Positions 23,433 to 32,059 of a DNA stretch of 47,588 nt are shown in pieces. Position 1 is the first letter of the stretch. Every line of letters starts with the position of its first letter. The stretch spans positions 1-47,588 of the forward strand of contig JAICUB010000047.1 in the NCBI GenBank assembly GCA_025936045.1, in the 5' to 3' direction. The DNA comes from Polyangiaceae bacterium. GTDB lineage: Bacteria; Myxococcota_A; Polyangia; Polyangiales; Polyangiaceae. A program made the translations under genes and the position numbers. Below the pieces are notes generated by a model. The model was not told where the DNA came from. It saw only the letters and a program-made list of their open reading frames with translations, and made no database searches.

Positions 23433-26183
23433 CTAGCCGCGCGACCGCGCGCGCGCGGGCTTGCGATCCCAGAGACGCACGCGGCGCACCAAGAGATCCA
23501 GCAAGAACGCCACGAATGCGGCCAAAACGAAGCGATCCCACAGGTCCTTCTGCGTGCTGATCTTCTCGTGGCCCGGGTCGAAGAGCGCTGCGGGAGCGGG
23601 GTCGAGCGCGCCGCCGCCGACGGTCGCCGCGCGCGTGAGCTTCGGGAGATCGGGGTCGAAGCTCGCGTACTCGCGGGGATAAGGGTTCGAGACGTGCCCC
23701 GAGCTCGTGGCGAAGGGCTTGAGTTGCCCCGAAGCGTCGCGATGGGCGTGCTCGGCGCGCAGCAAGAACGCGCCGTAACCGCCGAGCTCGAAGTCGGCTT
23801 CGTAGCGACCGGGCGCGACTTGGCGAAAGGGGTGCTCGGCGCGCTCTTGAGGTTTGCCCGCCGCGCTCACGAAGAGCTTGGATTCGAGGCCGTCGTCGAA
23901 GCGTTCGTCCGGAGTGAAGGCGTCTACCGTCGCTCGAACGTGCGAGCCCGTCACGGTCGTTTTCATCTCGAGCTCGTGGCGGCGCTTCACCCGCATGTGC
24001 TCGCGCACGAGTTGGCCCCAGAATTTGGGGTAGCCGGACCAGCGGAGCCACTCGACGGCCCAGTGGTTTTTGACGTCGCTCGTCCACGCGAGGGCCCAGC
24101 CGAGACCGGCGCGCCAGCGCGCGAGGATGGGGTCGCCGCGATCGCTCTGCAGGACGAGCTGCGCCGGGGCGGGCTTGAGCTCGGTCGCCACGTAACCGTG
24201 GAGGAGCGGCGCGGACGCGACGGCGATGCCCTTCAGGAAATCCGCGGGCGCGACCTCCTCGACGGGAAACCATTCTTCGACGCCCGCCTGCTGCGACACC
24301 ATCTCGGTCTCACGCGTGAAGATCTTCGGCAAGCTGTTGGGATCGGGCACGAAGTGAAAACGGCCGCCACCCGCGTCGGCGACGCTGCGCAGGAGATCTT
24401 GCTTGACGCCGTCCCCGAGCCCCACCGTCGTCACGGTAATGGACGCCGAGACCATCGACTGCACGAGCTCGCGAATGCCCTGCTCGGCGGCCTGGCCGTC
24501 GGTGAGCAAAATGACGTGCTTTCTGCGGGCACGGACGACCGACAAGTCTTGATACGCCATGTCGAGCGCGGAGAAGATCTCCGTGCCGCCGCCGGGCTGG
24601 ATACGCTCCACGTCGGCTTGGATGCGGCTCCGGTAGCGCGCCGGACCGAGCTTCACGTAGCGCGTCGGCGAGGAATCGAACGCGATCACCTCGAGCATGT
24701 CGTCCGGCTGGAGCGCGCCGAGCGTCGCGACGCACGCGCTCTTCGCCATTTCCATGGGCAGCCCGGTCATCGAGCCCGAGCGATCGATCACGAGCGCGAG
24801 CGCGACGTCGGGCATTTCCTTGCGGCGCTCGGCGTCCATGCGCACGGGCAGCAGGCGCTCGAACGTGGTGTGCGACCAGCCGCCGAGGCCGAACCCTGCG
24901 TCCCCGCCCGCGAACAAGAAGCCGCCGCCGAGGTCGCGCACGTAGCGCTCGACGAGCTCCTGACCGGCGGCGGGGAACGCCTCGCGCGGCGTGTCGGAGA
25001 CGATCACGAAGTCGTAACGCTCGAGCTCGCGGAGCGACGCGGGAAACGCCGCGGGCGCGCGCACGTCCACGTCGAACTCCTGCGCCCCGAGCGCGCTCGC
25101 GAGGTAGTTCGCGCGGCTCGGCTGGCCTTCGACGTAGAGCACCGACGGGCGCCCGGGTACGTCGAGCGTCGCCGTGTAGGCGTTGTTCGCCGCGAACTCG
25201 TCGGGCCCCTCGGGCTCGAGCTTGAGCTCGTAGGTGAGGTCGCCGCCGACGCGTACGACCGATTTGAACTTGAGCTCGTTCATGCCCGGGTGGAGCGCCG
25301 TCTCGCGCACGCCGTCGAGGCCGTTCAGCGTCTCGCCCTGGTAGAGCCGCGCCCGTGCACGCGTTTCGCGGCTCGCGTAAACGTCGGCGGCGACTTCGAA
25401 CGATTGGCCGACGTCGACCTTGTCGGGCAGCCGCAAGCCGACGACGGCGACCTCGGCGGGCGGCGGATGCCGGTACGGCACGACCGAGAGCCGCACGCCG
25501 AGCGAGCGCGCTCGGGCGCTTTCCGCCAGCAGATCGCCCTCGGTCTCGACGCCGTCGGTGAGCAGCACCATGCGCTTGAGCTGCCCCGCCGGGAACAGGC
25601 CGTAGGCGAGCTCGAGCGCGCTCGCGATGTTCGTGGTCGCAGTCGCGGGACTGCCGCGAGGGCCGTGGCGCAACGAGGCCGGGAGCGCGAGCTTTTGCTC
25701 GCGCTCGAGCTCGACCAGTCGGGGGCGCGTCGCGAAGGTGACGAGGCGCAGCGTGTCGCCCCGCCCGCGCGCGGCGTAGAGCTTCTGCAGCTCGACTTTG
25801 GCGTCCGCGAGTGCTTCGTCGGGTACGGAGTCGCTCACGTCCACGAGCGCGATGAGCGCGATGCTTTTGGCGTCCTCGGTGCGCACGAGCCGCGCGAGAG
25901 CGAGCGCCAGGAGGCCGAGAAATCCGAGCCGAAACGCGAGCGCGAGCAGCCGCTGGCCGAACGGCAGATCGGCGAGGGAGCGCCCGAGCACCCAGACGAG
26001 GAGCGGCGCGACGAAGAACAGCCCCAGCACGCCCGGATGGAGCAGCTCGTAGTGCACCCCGCCATGCGTCCACGCGAGCTCGCCGCCCGCCGCGGCGCGG
26101 AGGAGCCTGCGGTACGCGACGGCGGCGACGACCGCCGTCGCCAGCGCGGCGAACGTCCAGGCGAGCTTGTTCGGGCGCCTCAT
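23433..26183 (-). CDS. Membrane protein with two von Willebrand A domains and a glutamine-amidotransferase-like domain
   Basis: 916 residues starting at the ATG at 26183, which overlaps the previous stop (ATGA). Three hydrophobic helices lie within residues 8-100. A first VWA domain has the MIDAS DVSDS (Asp115) and LLTDG (207-211). A beta-sandwich segment follows (245-340), then a class I glutamine-amidotransferase-like Rossmann domain (346-450, RPSVLYVEG...YDFVIVSDTP...GGGFLFAGGD). A second VWA has MIDAS IDRSGS (Asp467) with HVILLTDGQ. A C-terminal membrane helix ends in basic residues. The architecture matches large VWA proteins of MoxR/Bat-like operons, implicated in envelope stress and metal-dependent complex assembly. 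Both MIDAS sites look intact. Confidence 0.9.
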   Translation of the reverse strand: MRRPNKLAWTFAALATAVVAAVAYRRLLRAAAGGELAWTHGGVHYELLHPGVLGLFFVAPLLVWVLGRSLADLPFGQRLLALAFRLGFLGLLALALARLVRTEDAKSIALIALVDVSDSVPDEALADAKVELQKLYAARGRGDTLRLVTFATRPRLVELEREQKLALPASLRHGPRGSPATATTNIASALELAYGLFPAGQLKRMVLLTDGVETEGDLLAESARARSLGVRLSVVPYRHPPPAEVAVVGLRLPDKVDVGQSFEVAADVYASRETRARARLYQGETLNGLDGVRETALHPGMNELKFKSVVRVGGDLTYELKLEPEGPDEFAANNAYTATLDVPGRPSVLYVEGQPSRANYLASALGAQEFDVDVRAPAAFPASLRELERYDFVIVSDTPREAFPAAGQELVERYVRDLGGGFLFAGGDAGFGLGGWSHTTFERLLPVRMDAERRKEMPDVALALVIDRSGSMTGLPMEMAKSACVATLGALQPDDMLEVIAFDSSPTRYVKLGPARYRSRIQADVERIQPGGGTEIFSALDMAYQDLSVVRARRKHVILLTDGQAAEQGIRELVQSMVSASITVTTVGLGDGVKQDLLRSVADAGGGRFHFVPDPNSLPKIFTRETEMVSQQAGVEEWFPVEEVAPADFLKGIAVASAPLLHGYVATELKPAPAQLVLQSDRGDPILARWRAGLGWALAWTSDVKNHWAVEWLRWSGYPKFWGQLVREHMRVKRRHELEMKTTVTGSHVRATVDAFTPDERFDDGLESKLFVSAAGKPQERAEHPFRQVAPGRYEADFELGGYGAFLLRAEHAHRDASGQLKPFATSSGHVSNPYPREYASFDPDLPKLTRAATVGGGALDPAPAALFDPGHEKISTQKDLWDRFVLAAFVAFLLDLLVRRVRLWDRKPARARSRG

Positions 26184-28057
26184 ACGGTCACCCGCCGGTG
26201 ATAGGTGATCCACTCGAGCACCGAGAGGGCGAGCACCGCCGCGAGAAGCCAGAGCCAGAGCTCGCGCCGCACACCGCCCGAGCCGACGGCCGGCGGCGGC
26301 GCTTCGTGGCTCGCCACGGTCAGCTTTTTCTGCGGCAAAATGCGGCTTTCGTCGAGGTCGGAGAGGTTCGCGGCAAATTCGGTGACGCTACGCGCCGCGT
26401 CGGTGCCGCTCGTCAGACGATAAAAGCCGGCCCGGTCGCCGAACGTCACTGCGCGGCCGTCCTCGACGGGCACCGCGCGCGTCGAGCCGTCCGGCGTCGC
26501 GAGCTCGGCCTCGTGGGCTCCCGGCGGCACGGGGACGCGCCAGACCTCGCCCGTGCGGTAGGCGGAGACGTAGCTCGTGTCCGACTCGCTGAACGAGTCG
26601 ATCGCGTTGAGCACGAAGAGCGGCCACGCCGGGCGCAGTACGAAGTCGCTCTGGCGCGGATCGAAGCCGAGCACGACGAACGGACGTCCGGAGCGGTTAC
26701 CGGCGACGAGGATCGGCCCGTCGTCGCTCGCGCCGACGACTTTGTCGCCCGGGCCGGGCTCGAGCGCGTGACCGCTCGCAACCTGCACGTCGCCTGGCGC
26801 CGTGAAGCGCAAAAGCGGGCTCTTTTTGTCCCAGGTGTCGAAGCCGAACCCCGCGATCGCCTTGCCGAGCTTGACGGGGCCGCCCGTGGCCGGGGGGTTC
26901 AAATAGACGAGGCCGCCGCTCTTGTCGGCGGGCGGTGGCGCAACGCCGTCGAAGATCGTCGCGTCGAACGCGCCGGTCGGCGGGTACTGCGACGGCTTCA
27001 CGTCCGTCACGTCGAGGTACTCGTCGAGCAGGAGCGCGGCTTCGAGGTACGTGTTGCCCGCCGTCACGACGAGCACCTTCGCGCGCCTCCGCTCCGGTAC
27101 GAGTGCGTACGCGTGGTCGTCGGCCGGCAGCGCGTCCGCGTGACCGTCGGCGTAACGCACGCGCGCCTCGAGCGCGTGACGCGCGCCGCCCACGTCCGGG
27201 AAGAAGCGCGAGAGCTTGGCGCCCGGTTCGATGACGAGCCGTTCGCTGTCGATGATCGCGCCGTCGCCGAGGAGCGAGAGCTCGACTTCGGCCCGCGCGC
27301 CGTCGAGGTTCGCGAGCTCGGCCATGACCTCGAGGCGCGATTTGTCGAGCGGGTAGCGGCGCACCGAAAACGCGGTGATCGCCAGATTTCTTCCGGATTT
27401 GCCGACCGGTGCGAAGCGAAGGGCGGCGCCGCCGAGGTCGGGAGCCGGTTCCGGGGGCGCGAGCACGCCGTCGCTGAGCACGACGATCTCGCCGTTCGGC
27501 AGGCCGTGCAGCGCGTCGGCGGCGAGCTCGAGGGCACGTCCGAAGTCCGCGCGCGTATCGGCCGCTCGCACGCGGTCGACGGCAGCAACGAGATCCGTGG
27601 CCTCGTCGCTCATGGTGGAGAGCGGCACCGGCACGGCGCCCATCGCGACGACGAGCGCGCGATCGCTGCCGCCGAGCCCGCGCACGAGGCTTTTGGCGAC
27701 GTTCTTCGCCGCGTCGAGCCGCGTCGGCTTTTCGTCGGTCGCCTGCATCGAAGCGCTCGCGTCGATGAGCAGCACGAGGTTCCGTCCCGTGCCGAGCTCG
27801 TGCGTCGGACGCGGGTCGGCGAGCGCGAGCGCCAAGAGAGCGAGCAAGAGCAGCTGGAGCGCGAGCGACAGCCAGCGGCGGAGCTTCGAGAACAGCCGGC
27901 TCGCGTCACGGTCGCCGAGCACGCGGTGCCAGAGCGGTGCGAACGCAACCGCGACGGGCCGGCGTCGCAGCTTCAAAATATAGAGCAAAACCGTCGCGGC
28001 GGCGGCGCTCGTCCCGATCCCGACGAGCCATGCGAGCGGCAACCCCGCGAAGGTCAT
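26180..28057 (-). CDS. BatA-like membrane protein with VWA domain
   Basis: 625 residues. The N-terminus has the BatA/aerotolerance regulator signature: helix 1 (about 5-27), LYILKLRRRPVAVAF, WLSLALQLLLLALLALALADPRP. The VWA domain follows, with MIDAS LIDASASM (near 96-103) and EIVVLSDG. A long beta-rich middle section (about 220-590) contains KVLVVTAGNTYLEAALLLDEY, resembling the CARDB/GATase-like region of these proteins. A last membrane helix (about 600-618) ends HHRRVTV-like basic residues. The start shares one base with the stop of the DUF58 gene (TGATG) and its stop overlaps the next start (ATGA), so translation is coupled through the operon. Confidence 0.9.
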   Translation of the reverse strand: MTFAGLPLAWLVGIGTSAAAATVLLYILKLRRRPVAVAFAPLWHRVLGDRDASRLFSKLRRWLSLALQLLLLALLALALADPRPTHELGTGRNLVLLIDASASMQATDEKPTRLDAAKNVAKSLVRGLGGSDRALVVAMGAVPVPLSTMSDEATDLVAAVDRVRAADTRADFGRALELAADALHGLPNGEIVVLSDGVLAPPEPAPDLGGAALRFAPVGKSGRNLAITAFSVRRYPLDKSRLEVMAELANLDGARAEVELSLLGDGAIIDSERLVIEPGAKLSRFFPDVGGARHALEARVRYADGHADALPADDHAYALVPERRRAKVLVVTAGNTYLEAALLLDEYLDVTDVKPSQYPPTGAFDATIFDGVAPPPADKSGGLVYLNPPATGGPVKLGKAIAGFGFDTWDKKSPLLRFTAPGDVQVASGHALEPGPGDKVVGASDDGPILVAGNRSGRPFVVLGFDPRQSDFVLRPAWPLFVLNAIDSFSESDTSYVSAYRTGEVWRVPVPPGAHEAELATPDGSTRAVPVEDGRAVTFGDRAGFYRLTSGTDAARSVTEFAANLSDLDESRILPQKKLTVASHEAPPPAVGSGGVRRELWLWLLAAVLALSVLEWITYHRRVTV

Positions 28058-28989
28058 CAGTGCAAAAACCCTCCGCGCCGGAGCGCGCGCAACACGATTT
28101 CGTCGAACGGCAGCGTCACGTCGGCGGCGAGATACGGCACGCGCTTCTGCGTGCAGTAGCGCTCGATGTCACCCAGGTATTGCTCGTAAGCGCTGCCGAG
28201 GCGAGTGAGCACACCGGGCGTGACCGTCACCTCGCGCTCGTCGCCGGTCTCGCAATCGACGACCAGAACGTCACCGTCGAGCTCCGGCTTCGCCTCGCGC
28301 CGATCGACCAGATGAATGACGTACGGCTCGAAGCCTTCGTAGCGCAGCACGTTGATGCCGTGCTCGAAACCGGCCGGATCGTAAAAATCGCTCACGAGTA
28401 GCGCGAGGCCGCGGCGCTTGTGTTGCGCGGCGAACTCGCGGAGCGACTCGGCGAGATCGGTCGTGCCGCCGGGCAAGAGGCTCGAGAGGAAGCGAAATAC
28501 CGTGAAAATGCGGCCCTTGCCGCGCGTGGTCGGCAGGCGTTCGAGCGTGCCTTCGGTCATCGCGAGCACGGTCACGCGGTCGAGGTTCGCGAGCCCGACG
28601 TACGCGAGCGACGCGACGAGCCTTCGCGCCTGATCGAACTTCTGACTGCCGGCGAAGCCCATCGACGCCGAGCAATCGAGCAAAAAGTAAATCGAAAGGT
28701 CCTCCTCTTCTTCGTACAGGCGCACGAGCAGGCGCCCGAAGCGATGATAGACGTTCCAGTCGACGGAGCGGATGTCGTCGCCGGGGACGTAATCACGGTG
28801 ATCGGCGAACTCGACGCCGCTGCCCTTTTTCTTGCTCCGGCGCTCGGCGCGCAAGCGCCCGCTGAAGACGCGCCGGCTCACGAGCGCGAGCATCTCGAGC
28901 TTGCGCTGGAACTCGTCGTCGAAGAGCTCGCTGCTCGCGGCGGGCGCGGGCGCCGCCTTGCGTGGTCGGAGGAAATCGAGGAGGCCCAT
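28057..28989 (-). CDS. DUF58 protein (VWA-like partner of MoxR ATPases)
   Basis: 310 residues, ATG start. DUF58 signatures are clear: GRLRAERRSKKKGSGVEFADHRDYVPGDDIRSVDWNVYHRFGRLLVR in the N-terminal half, then the VWA-like fold with FLLDCSASM and LLVSDFYDP. It has no membrane segment. It lies 18 bp after the MoxR gene and overlaps the next gene by one base. In known operons of this type DUF58 proteins act with the MoxR ATPase and the VWA membrane proteins; the exact client is generally unknown. Confidence 0.93.
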   Translation of the reverse strand: MGLLDFLRPRKAAPAPAASSELFDDEFQRKLEMLALVSRRVFSGRLRAERRSKKKGSGVEFADHRDYVPGDDIRSVDWNVYHRFGRLLVRLYEEEEDLSIYFLLDCSASMGFAGSQKFDQARRLVASLAYVGLANLDRVTVLAMTEGTLERLPTTRGKGRIFTVFRFLSSLLPGGTTDLAESLREFAAQHKRRGLALLVSDFYDPAGFEHGINVLRYEGFEPYVIHLVDRREAKPELDGDVLVVDCETGDEREVTVTPGVLTRLGSAYEQYLGDIERYCTQKRVPYLAADVTLPFDEIVLRALRRGGFLH

Positions 28990-29007
28990 GGCCGAAACGC
29001 CGAAAAC

Positions 29008-30009
29008 TCAGGATTTCGCGGGTGCGAGGCTCGTGAGGATTTCGGCGATGATGGTATCGGGGCGAATGCCCTCGGCCTCGCCTTCGAAGCTCATGAGCAG
29101 GCGATGACGCAGCGCGGGGGGCGCAGCGGCCTTCACGTCGTCGATCGACGCGGCGAAGCGTCCGGCGAACAGCGCGCCGATTTTCGCGCCGAGCAGCATC
29201 GCCTGGACGCCGCGCGGCGACGCGCCCGTGCGAACGTAACGCTTCACGAGCCCCGTCGTTTCTTGGGCGTCGGGGTGCGTCGCCTGGAGCACGCGGATGG
29301 CGTAGTCCTGGACGTGACGAGGGACGGGCACGCGCCGCACGAGCGCCTGCATCGCGAGAATGTCGGCGCGGCTCACGACGCCGCGGGCTTCGAGCTGCTT
29401 GCCGGTCGTCGTGCGATCGAGAATGCCGTGGAGGTCTTCACGGCTCGGGAAGGGCACCTCGAGCTTGTAGAAGAAGCGATCGAGCTGGGCCTCGGGCAGC
29501 GGGTAGGTTCCCTCCATTTCCAAGGGATTTTGGGTGGCGAGGACGCAATAAGGTGCCTCGAGCTGGTGCGTGGTGCGGCCGACCGTGACGCGCTGCTCCT
29601 GCATGGCTTCGAGCAGCGCGCTCTGCGTCTTCGGCGTCGCGCGGTTGACCTCGTCGGCCAGAACGAGATTCGCGAACACCGGCCCCTTGCGAAACTCGAA
29701 CACCTTGCCGCCCTGCGCGCCTTCGTCGAGCACCACGGTGCCGATCACGTCGGCGGGCATGAGGTCGGGCGTGAACTGGATGCGTGAGAAGTCGAGCGTC
29801 AGCGTTTGGGCCAGCGTACGCACGAGCATCGTCTTGCCGAGCCCGGGGACGCCTTCGAGCAGCGCGTGCGAGCCGGCGAGCAAACACGTGAGCACGCCGT
29901 CGACGAGCGCGCGCTGTCCCACGATGACTTTGCCGATCTCTTCGCGCACGGCGCCGAGCTTCTGCTCGAAATGCGCGATGTCTTCCTTGGCCTGATCGAT
30001 GTCGCTCAT
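29008..30009 (-). CDS. MoxR-family AAA ATPase
   Basis: 333 residues, usual length. Walker A is LLEGVPGLGKTM (around 51-61), followed by the MoxR segment IQFTPDLMPADVIGT. Walker B is NLVLADEVNRATPKTQSALLEAMQE, sensor 1 is LATQNPLEMEGTYPLPEAQLDRF, and the C-terminal AAA_lid has TGASPRGVQAMLLGAKIGAL. A good ribosome site AGGAAAAAAGG precedes the ATG. MoxR proteins remodel or insert metal into partners bearing VWA domains. It is followed by DUF58 and two VWA proteins, and preceded by a coiled-coil membrane protein, giving a complete MoxR-type operon. Confidence 0.95.
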   Translation of the reverse strand: MSDIDQAKEDIAHFEQKLGAVREEIGKVIVGQRALVDGVLTCLLAGSHALLEGVPGLGKTMLVRTLAQTLTLDFSRIQFTPDLMPADVIGTVVLDEGAQGGKVFEFRKGPVFANLVLADEVNRATPKTQSALLEAMQEQRVTVGRTTHQLEAPYCVLATQNPLEMEGTYPLPEAQLDRFFYKLEVPFPSREDLHGILDRTTTGKQLEARGVVSRADILAMQALVRRVPVPRHVQDYAIRVLQATHPDAQETTGLVKRYVRTGASPRGVQAMLLGAKIGALFAGRFAASIDDVKAAAPPALRHRLLMSFEGEAEGIRPDTIIAEILTSLAPAKS

Positions 30010-30034
30010 CCTTTTTTCCTCGAGCTCCGGCCGC

Positions 30035-31957
30035 TCATTCTCGCGGACGGATCAGCTGAAAATAGCGCCTCACGTAGAAACGATACCCGGGCGGAATTTC
30101 GTCCTTGTCGAGCACCTGTTCCGCGACCGACTGGTACTCGGTGAACACCTGCTCGTAACCCTTGCCGACGAAGCCGCGCTGGGCCGCTCCGTAGATGACC
30201 TCCGCGCTCGCCGTGCCTTCGCCGGTATCGATGCCGGCCGCGCTCACGTCGTGCGTCTTGCCGGCGAGGTGCGTGCGGTCCCCCGCGAGCGCGGCGTCGT
30301 GGCCGTTACCGAAGCCCGGCCCCGGCTGACTCTGGTCGCCGCTCCCGCCCTCCTTCTGACCTCCCGACGGCGCCGTTGCTTGACTGCCCGATTCGGTGCC
30401 GGGCAGCGGAATGCCGTCGCCTTGTCCCCGCCCGAGGCGCACGTCGAGGTTACCGGAGCCTGGCTTGCCGGACTCGCCCTCGCCGCTACCGCCGGGTCGC
30501 TGCCCCCGCGCCTGTTGCCCGAAGCGCTCCATGCGCTGTTTGCGCTGTTCGCCGCCTTGGCCCTGCTGCCTCAGCACTTCGCGCAGCTCCTTCAGGCGCT
30601 GCAAGAGCTCGCGCTTTTGCGTGTCGTCGAGCTGCTTCTGCCCGAGCTTGTGCACGTCTTCCGCGCTCTGGTTCATGTTCTCGGCGGCCTGCTCGCCGGC
30701 GTTCTTCTGCTTGTCGCGGAGGGCGTTCTGCAGGTCTTGCGCGGCTTTCGCGAGCTCCTTGTCGAGGTCGGAGAGTTGGCTTTCGCTCTTTTGCGCCCGG
30801 CTGCTCTGCCGTTCGAGGTGCTCGAGCTGGCGCTTGTTCTCGTCGAGCTTCTTTTGCGCTTGGGCTCCCTCTTTGGACCCTGGGTCGCTCTTTTTTTTGA
30901 GCAGGCTCGCGCGCTCCTCGGCGAGCTCCTTGCGGCGTTGCTCCACGGCCTCGAGACGCTCGTGGCTCTGCTCGCTCGCTTTTTGAAGCGCGCCGCGCAG
31001 CCGCTCGAGCTCGGCTTGCGTCGGCGCGTTCTTCTTCGCCTTGAGCTTCTCGGCGAGCTCCCGCAGCGCCTTTTCGGCGTCGTCGAGTCGCTTGTCGGAG
31101 AGCGCTTCCGCCGCCTTACGCGTGAGCGGATTTTTCTCGAGCTCGCGCGCGACGCCCTGCAGGCCGTCCTCGAGCGCCTCGCGATCGGACTCGAGGTGCT
31201 CGCCGAGGTCGGCTTCGATGTCCCCGAGGCGCCGGAACACCTCGTGCTCGTCGACGCGGTGGTTCGCGATGTCCTCGATCAAGCGATTGTAACGCGCGAC
31301 CGCGGCGCGCTGCGCCGGATCGTCGGTTATGCGCGCGAGCCCGCGGCCCTGATCGCGAAAGAATGCGACGTCGTCCGCGCTCATCAGCGCGGGCTTCGGC
31401 GCGGCCTTCGGCGGCAACGGCTTCAACGTGCGCACTTCGAGCAACGAGAGGCCGACGAGGCCCGCCACGAGCAGCGCGACGAGCGGCGTTTCACGTGGGA
31501 CGTGCACCCGCACGGCGCGGCTCGGCTCGAGCCGAGCGACGGTCGCGAGAGCGTCTTCGATCGCGAGCACCATGAGCGGCGAGCGCTCCCCTGCCGGAAT
31601 ACGCGCGAAGGCGAGCGCGTTCGCGATGCGTCCACCCGTCTCGTGAAAGCGGTCGAGCTCGATGGCGCCCGCGAGCGGAGCGCTGCGCGTGAGCCCCACC
31701 GAGAGCGCGCGCCCGGCCACGAGCGCGAACGCGAGCGCCGCCGCGAGGAGGACCCAGCGCTCGACGCCGTGCCCGGGGTGAAGCTTCGCGTAGGCGAGGA
31801 GCGGAGCGAGCGGAACGACCGCGATTGGCGCGATGCGTCCCGCGGCCGCGAGCGCGATCCCGAGCTTGCGCCGGCGTTCCGCACGGCGCGCGGCGCGGCG
31901 GAAACGAGCGAGGCCACGCTCGAGCCGGACGCTCAGGTCAGCACTTTCGACGGACAT
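30035..31957 (-). CDS. Long coiled-coil membrane protein heading the MoxR operon (DUF4175-like)
   Basis: 640 residues from the ATG at 31957; the frame is open to 32047 but that leader looks non-coding. Three hydrophobic helices lie in the first 180 residues. A highly charged helical region (about 200-450) rich in Glu/Lys/Leu/Arg heptads follows (for example AEKALRELAEKLKAKK, ERLEAVEQRRKELAEERASLLKK), which is coiled coil. Then comes a Gln/Arg segment (QQGQGGEQRKQRMERFGQQARGQ) and a Gly/Ser-rich disordered stretch (470-560). A short conserved-looking end (YEQVFTEYQSVAEQVLDKDEIPPGYRFYVRRYFQLI) follows. Proteins with this layout often precede MoxR in such operons. It is 25 bp from the MoxR start. 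Function unknown; a scaffold for the ATPase/VWA proteins is plausible. Confidence 0.85.
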   Translation of the reverse strand: MSVESADLSVRLERGLARFRRAARRAERRRKLGIALAAAGRIAPIAVVPLAPLLAYAKLHPGHGVERWVLLAAALAFALVAGRALSVGLTRSAPLAGAIELDRFHETGGRIANALAFARIPAGERSPLMVLAIEDALATVARLEPSRAVRVHVPRETPLVALLVAGLVGLSLLEVRTLKPLPPKAAPKPALMSADDVAFFRDQGRGLARITDDPAQRAAVARYNRLIEDIANHRVDEHEVFRRLGDIEADLGEHLESDREALEDGLQGVARELEKNPLTRKAAEALSDKRLDDAEKALRELAEKLKAKKNAPTQAELERLRGALQKASEQSHERLEAVEQRRKELAEERASLLKKKSDPGSKEGAQAQKKLDENKRQLEHLERQSSRAQKSESQLSDLDKELAKAAQDLQNALRDKQKNAGEQAAENMNQSAEDVHKLGQKQLDDTQKRELLQRLKELREVLRQQGQGGEQRKQRMERFGQQARGQRPGGSGEGESGKPGSGNLDVRLGRGQGDGIPLPGTESGSQATAPSGGQKEGGSGDQSQPGPGFGNGHDAALAGDRTHLAGKTHDVSAAGIDTGEGTASAEVIYGAAQRGFVGKGYEQVFTEYQSVAEQVLDKDEIPPGYRFYVRRYFQLIRPRE

Positions 31958-32059
31958 CTCGGGGGGCGATCGACACCGAAAACGAGCCCGAGCTTTGGCG
32001 CTCGGCTCGACGCGACGAAGCTCTAAGGTCCGCTCCGAACCTAGCACGCCCGACGGAGC

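Noticed and set aside
23380..24273. N-terminal extension of the lipoprotein at 22798-23379
   Set aside because: It overlaps the double-VWA coding region in another frame, and the lipobox at residue 24 fixes the start at 23379.
23568..26201. 877-codon open frame on the plus strand
   Set aside because: It is antisense to the double-VWA gene, and its product is low-complexity Arg/Ala/Glu/Val-rich with no family motif. Such frames are an expected effect of very high GC content.
26198..28159. 653-codon open frame on the plus strand
   Set aside because: Antisense to the BatA-like and DUF58 genes, which have clear domains, correct operon overlaps and start sites.
31958..32047. Longer form of the coiled-coil membrane protein
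   Set aside because: The 30-residue extension is Arg/Pro-rich without features; the ATG at 31957 gives a conventional N-terminus.
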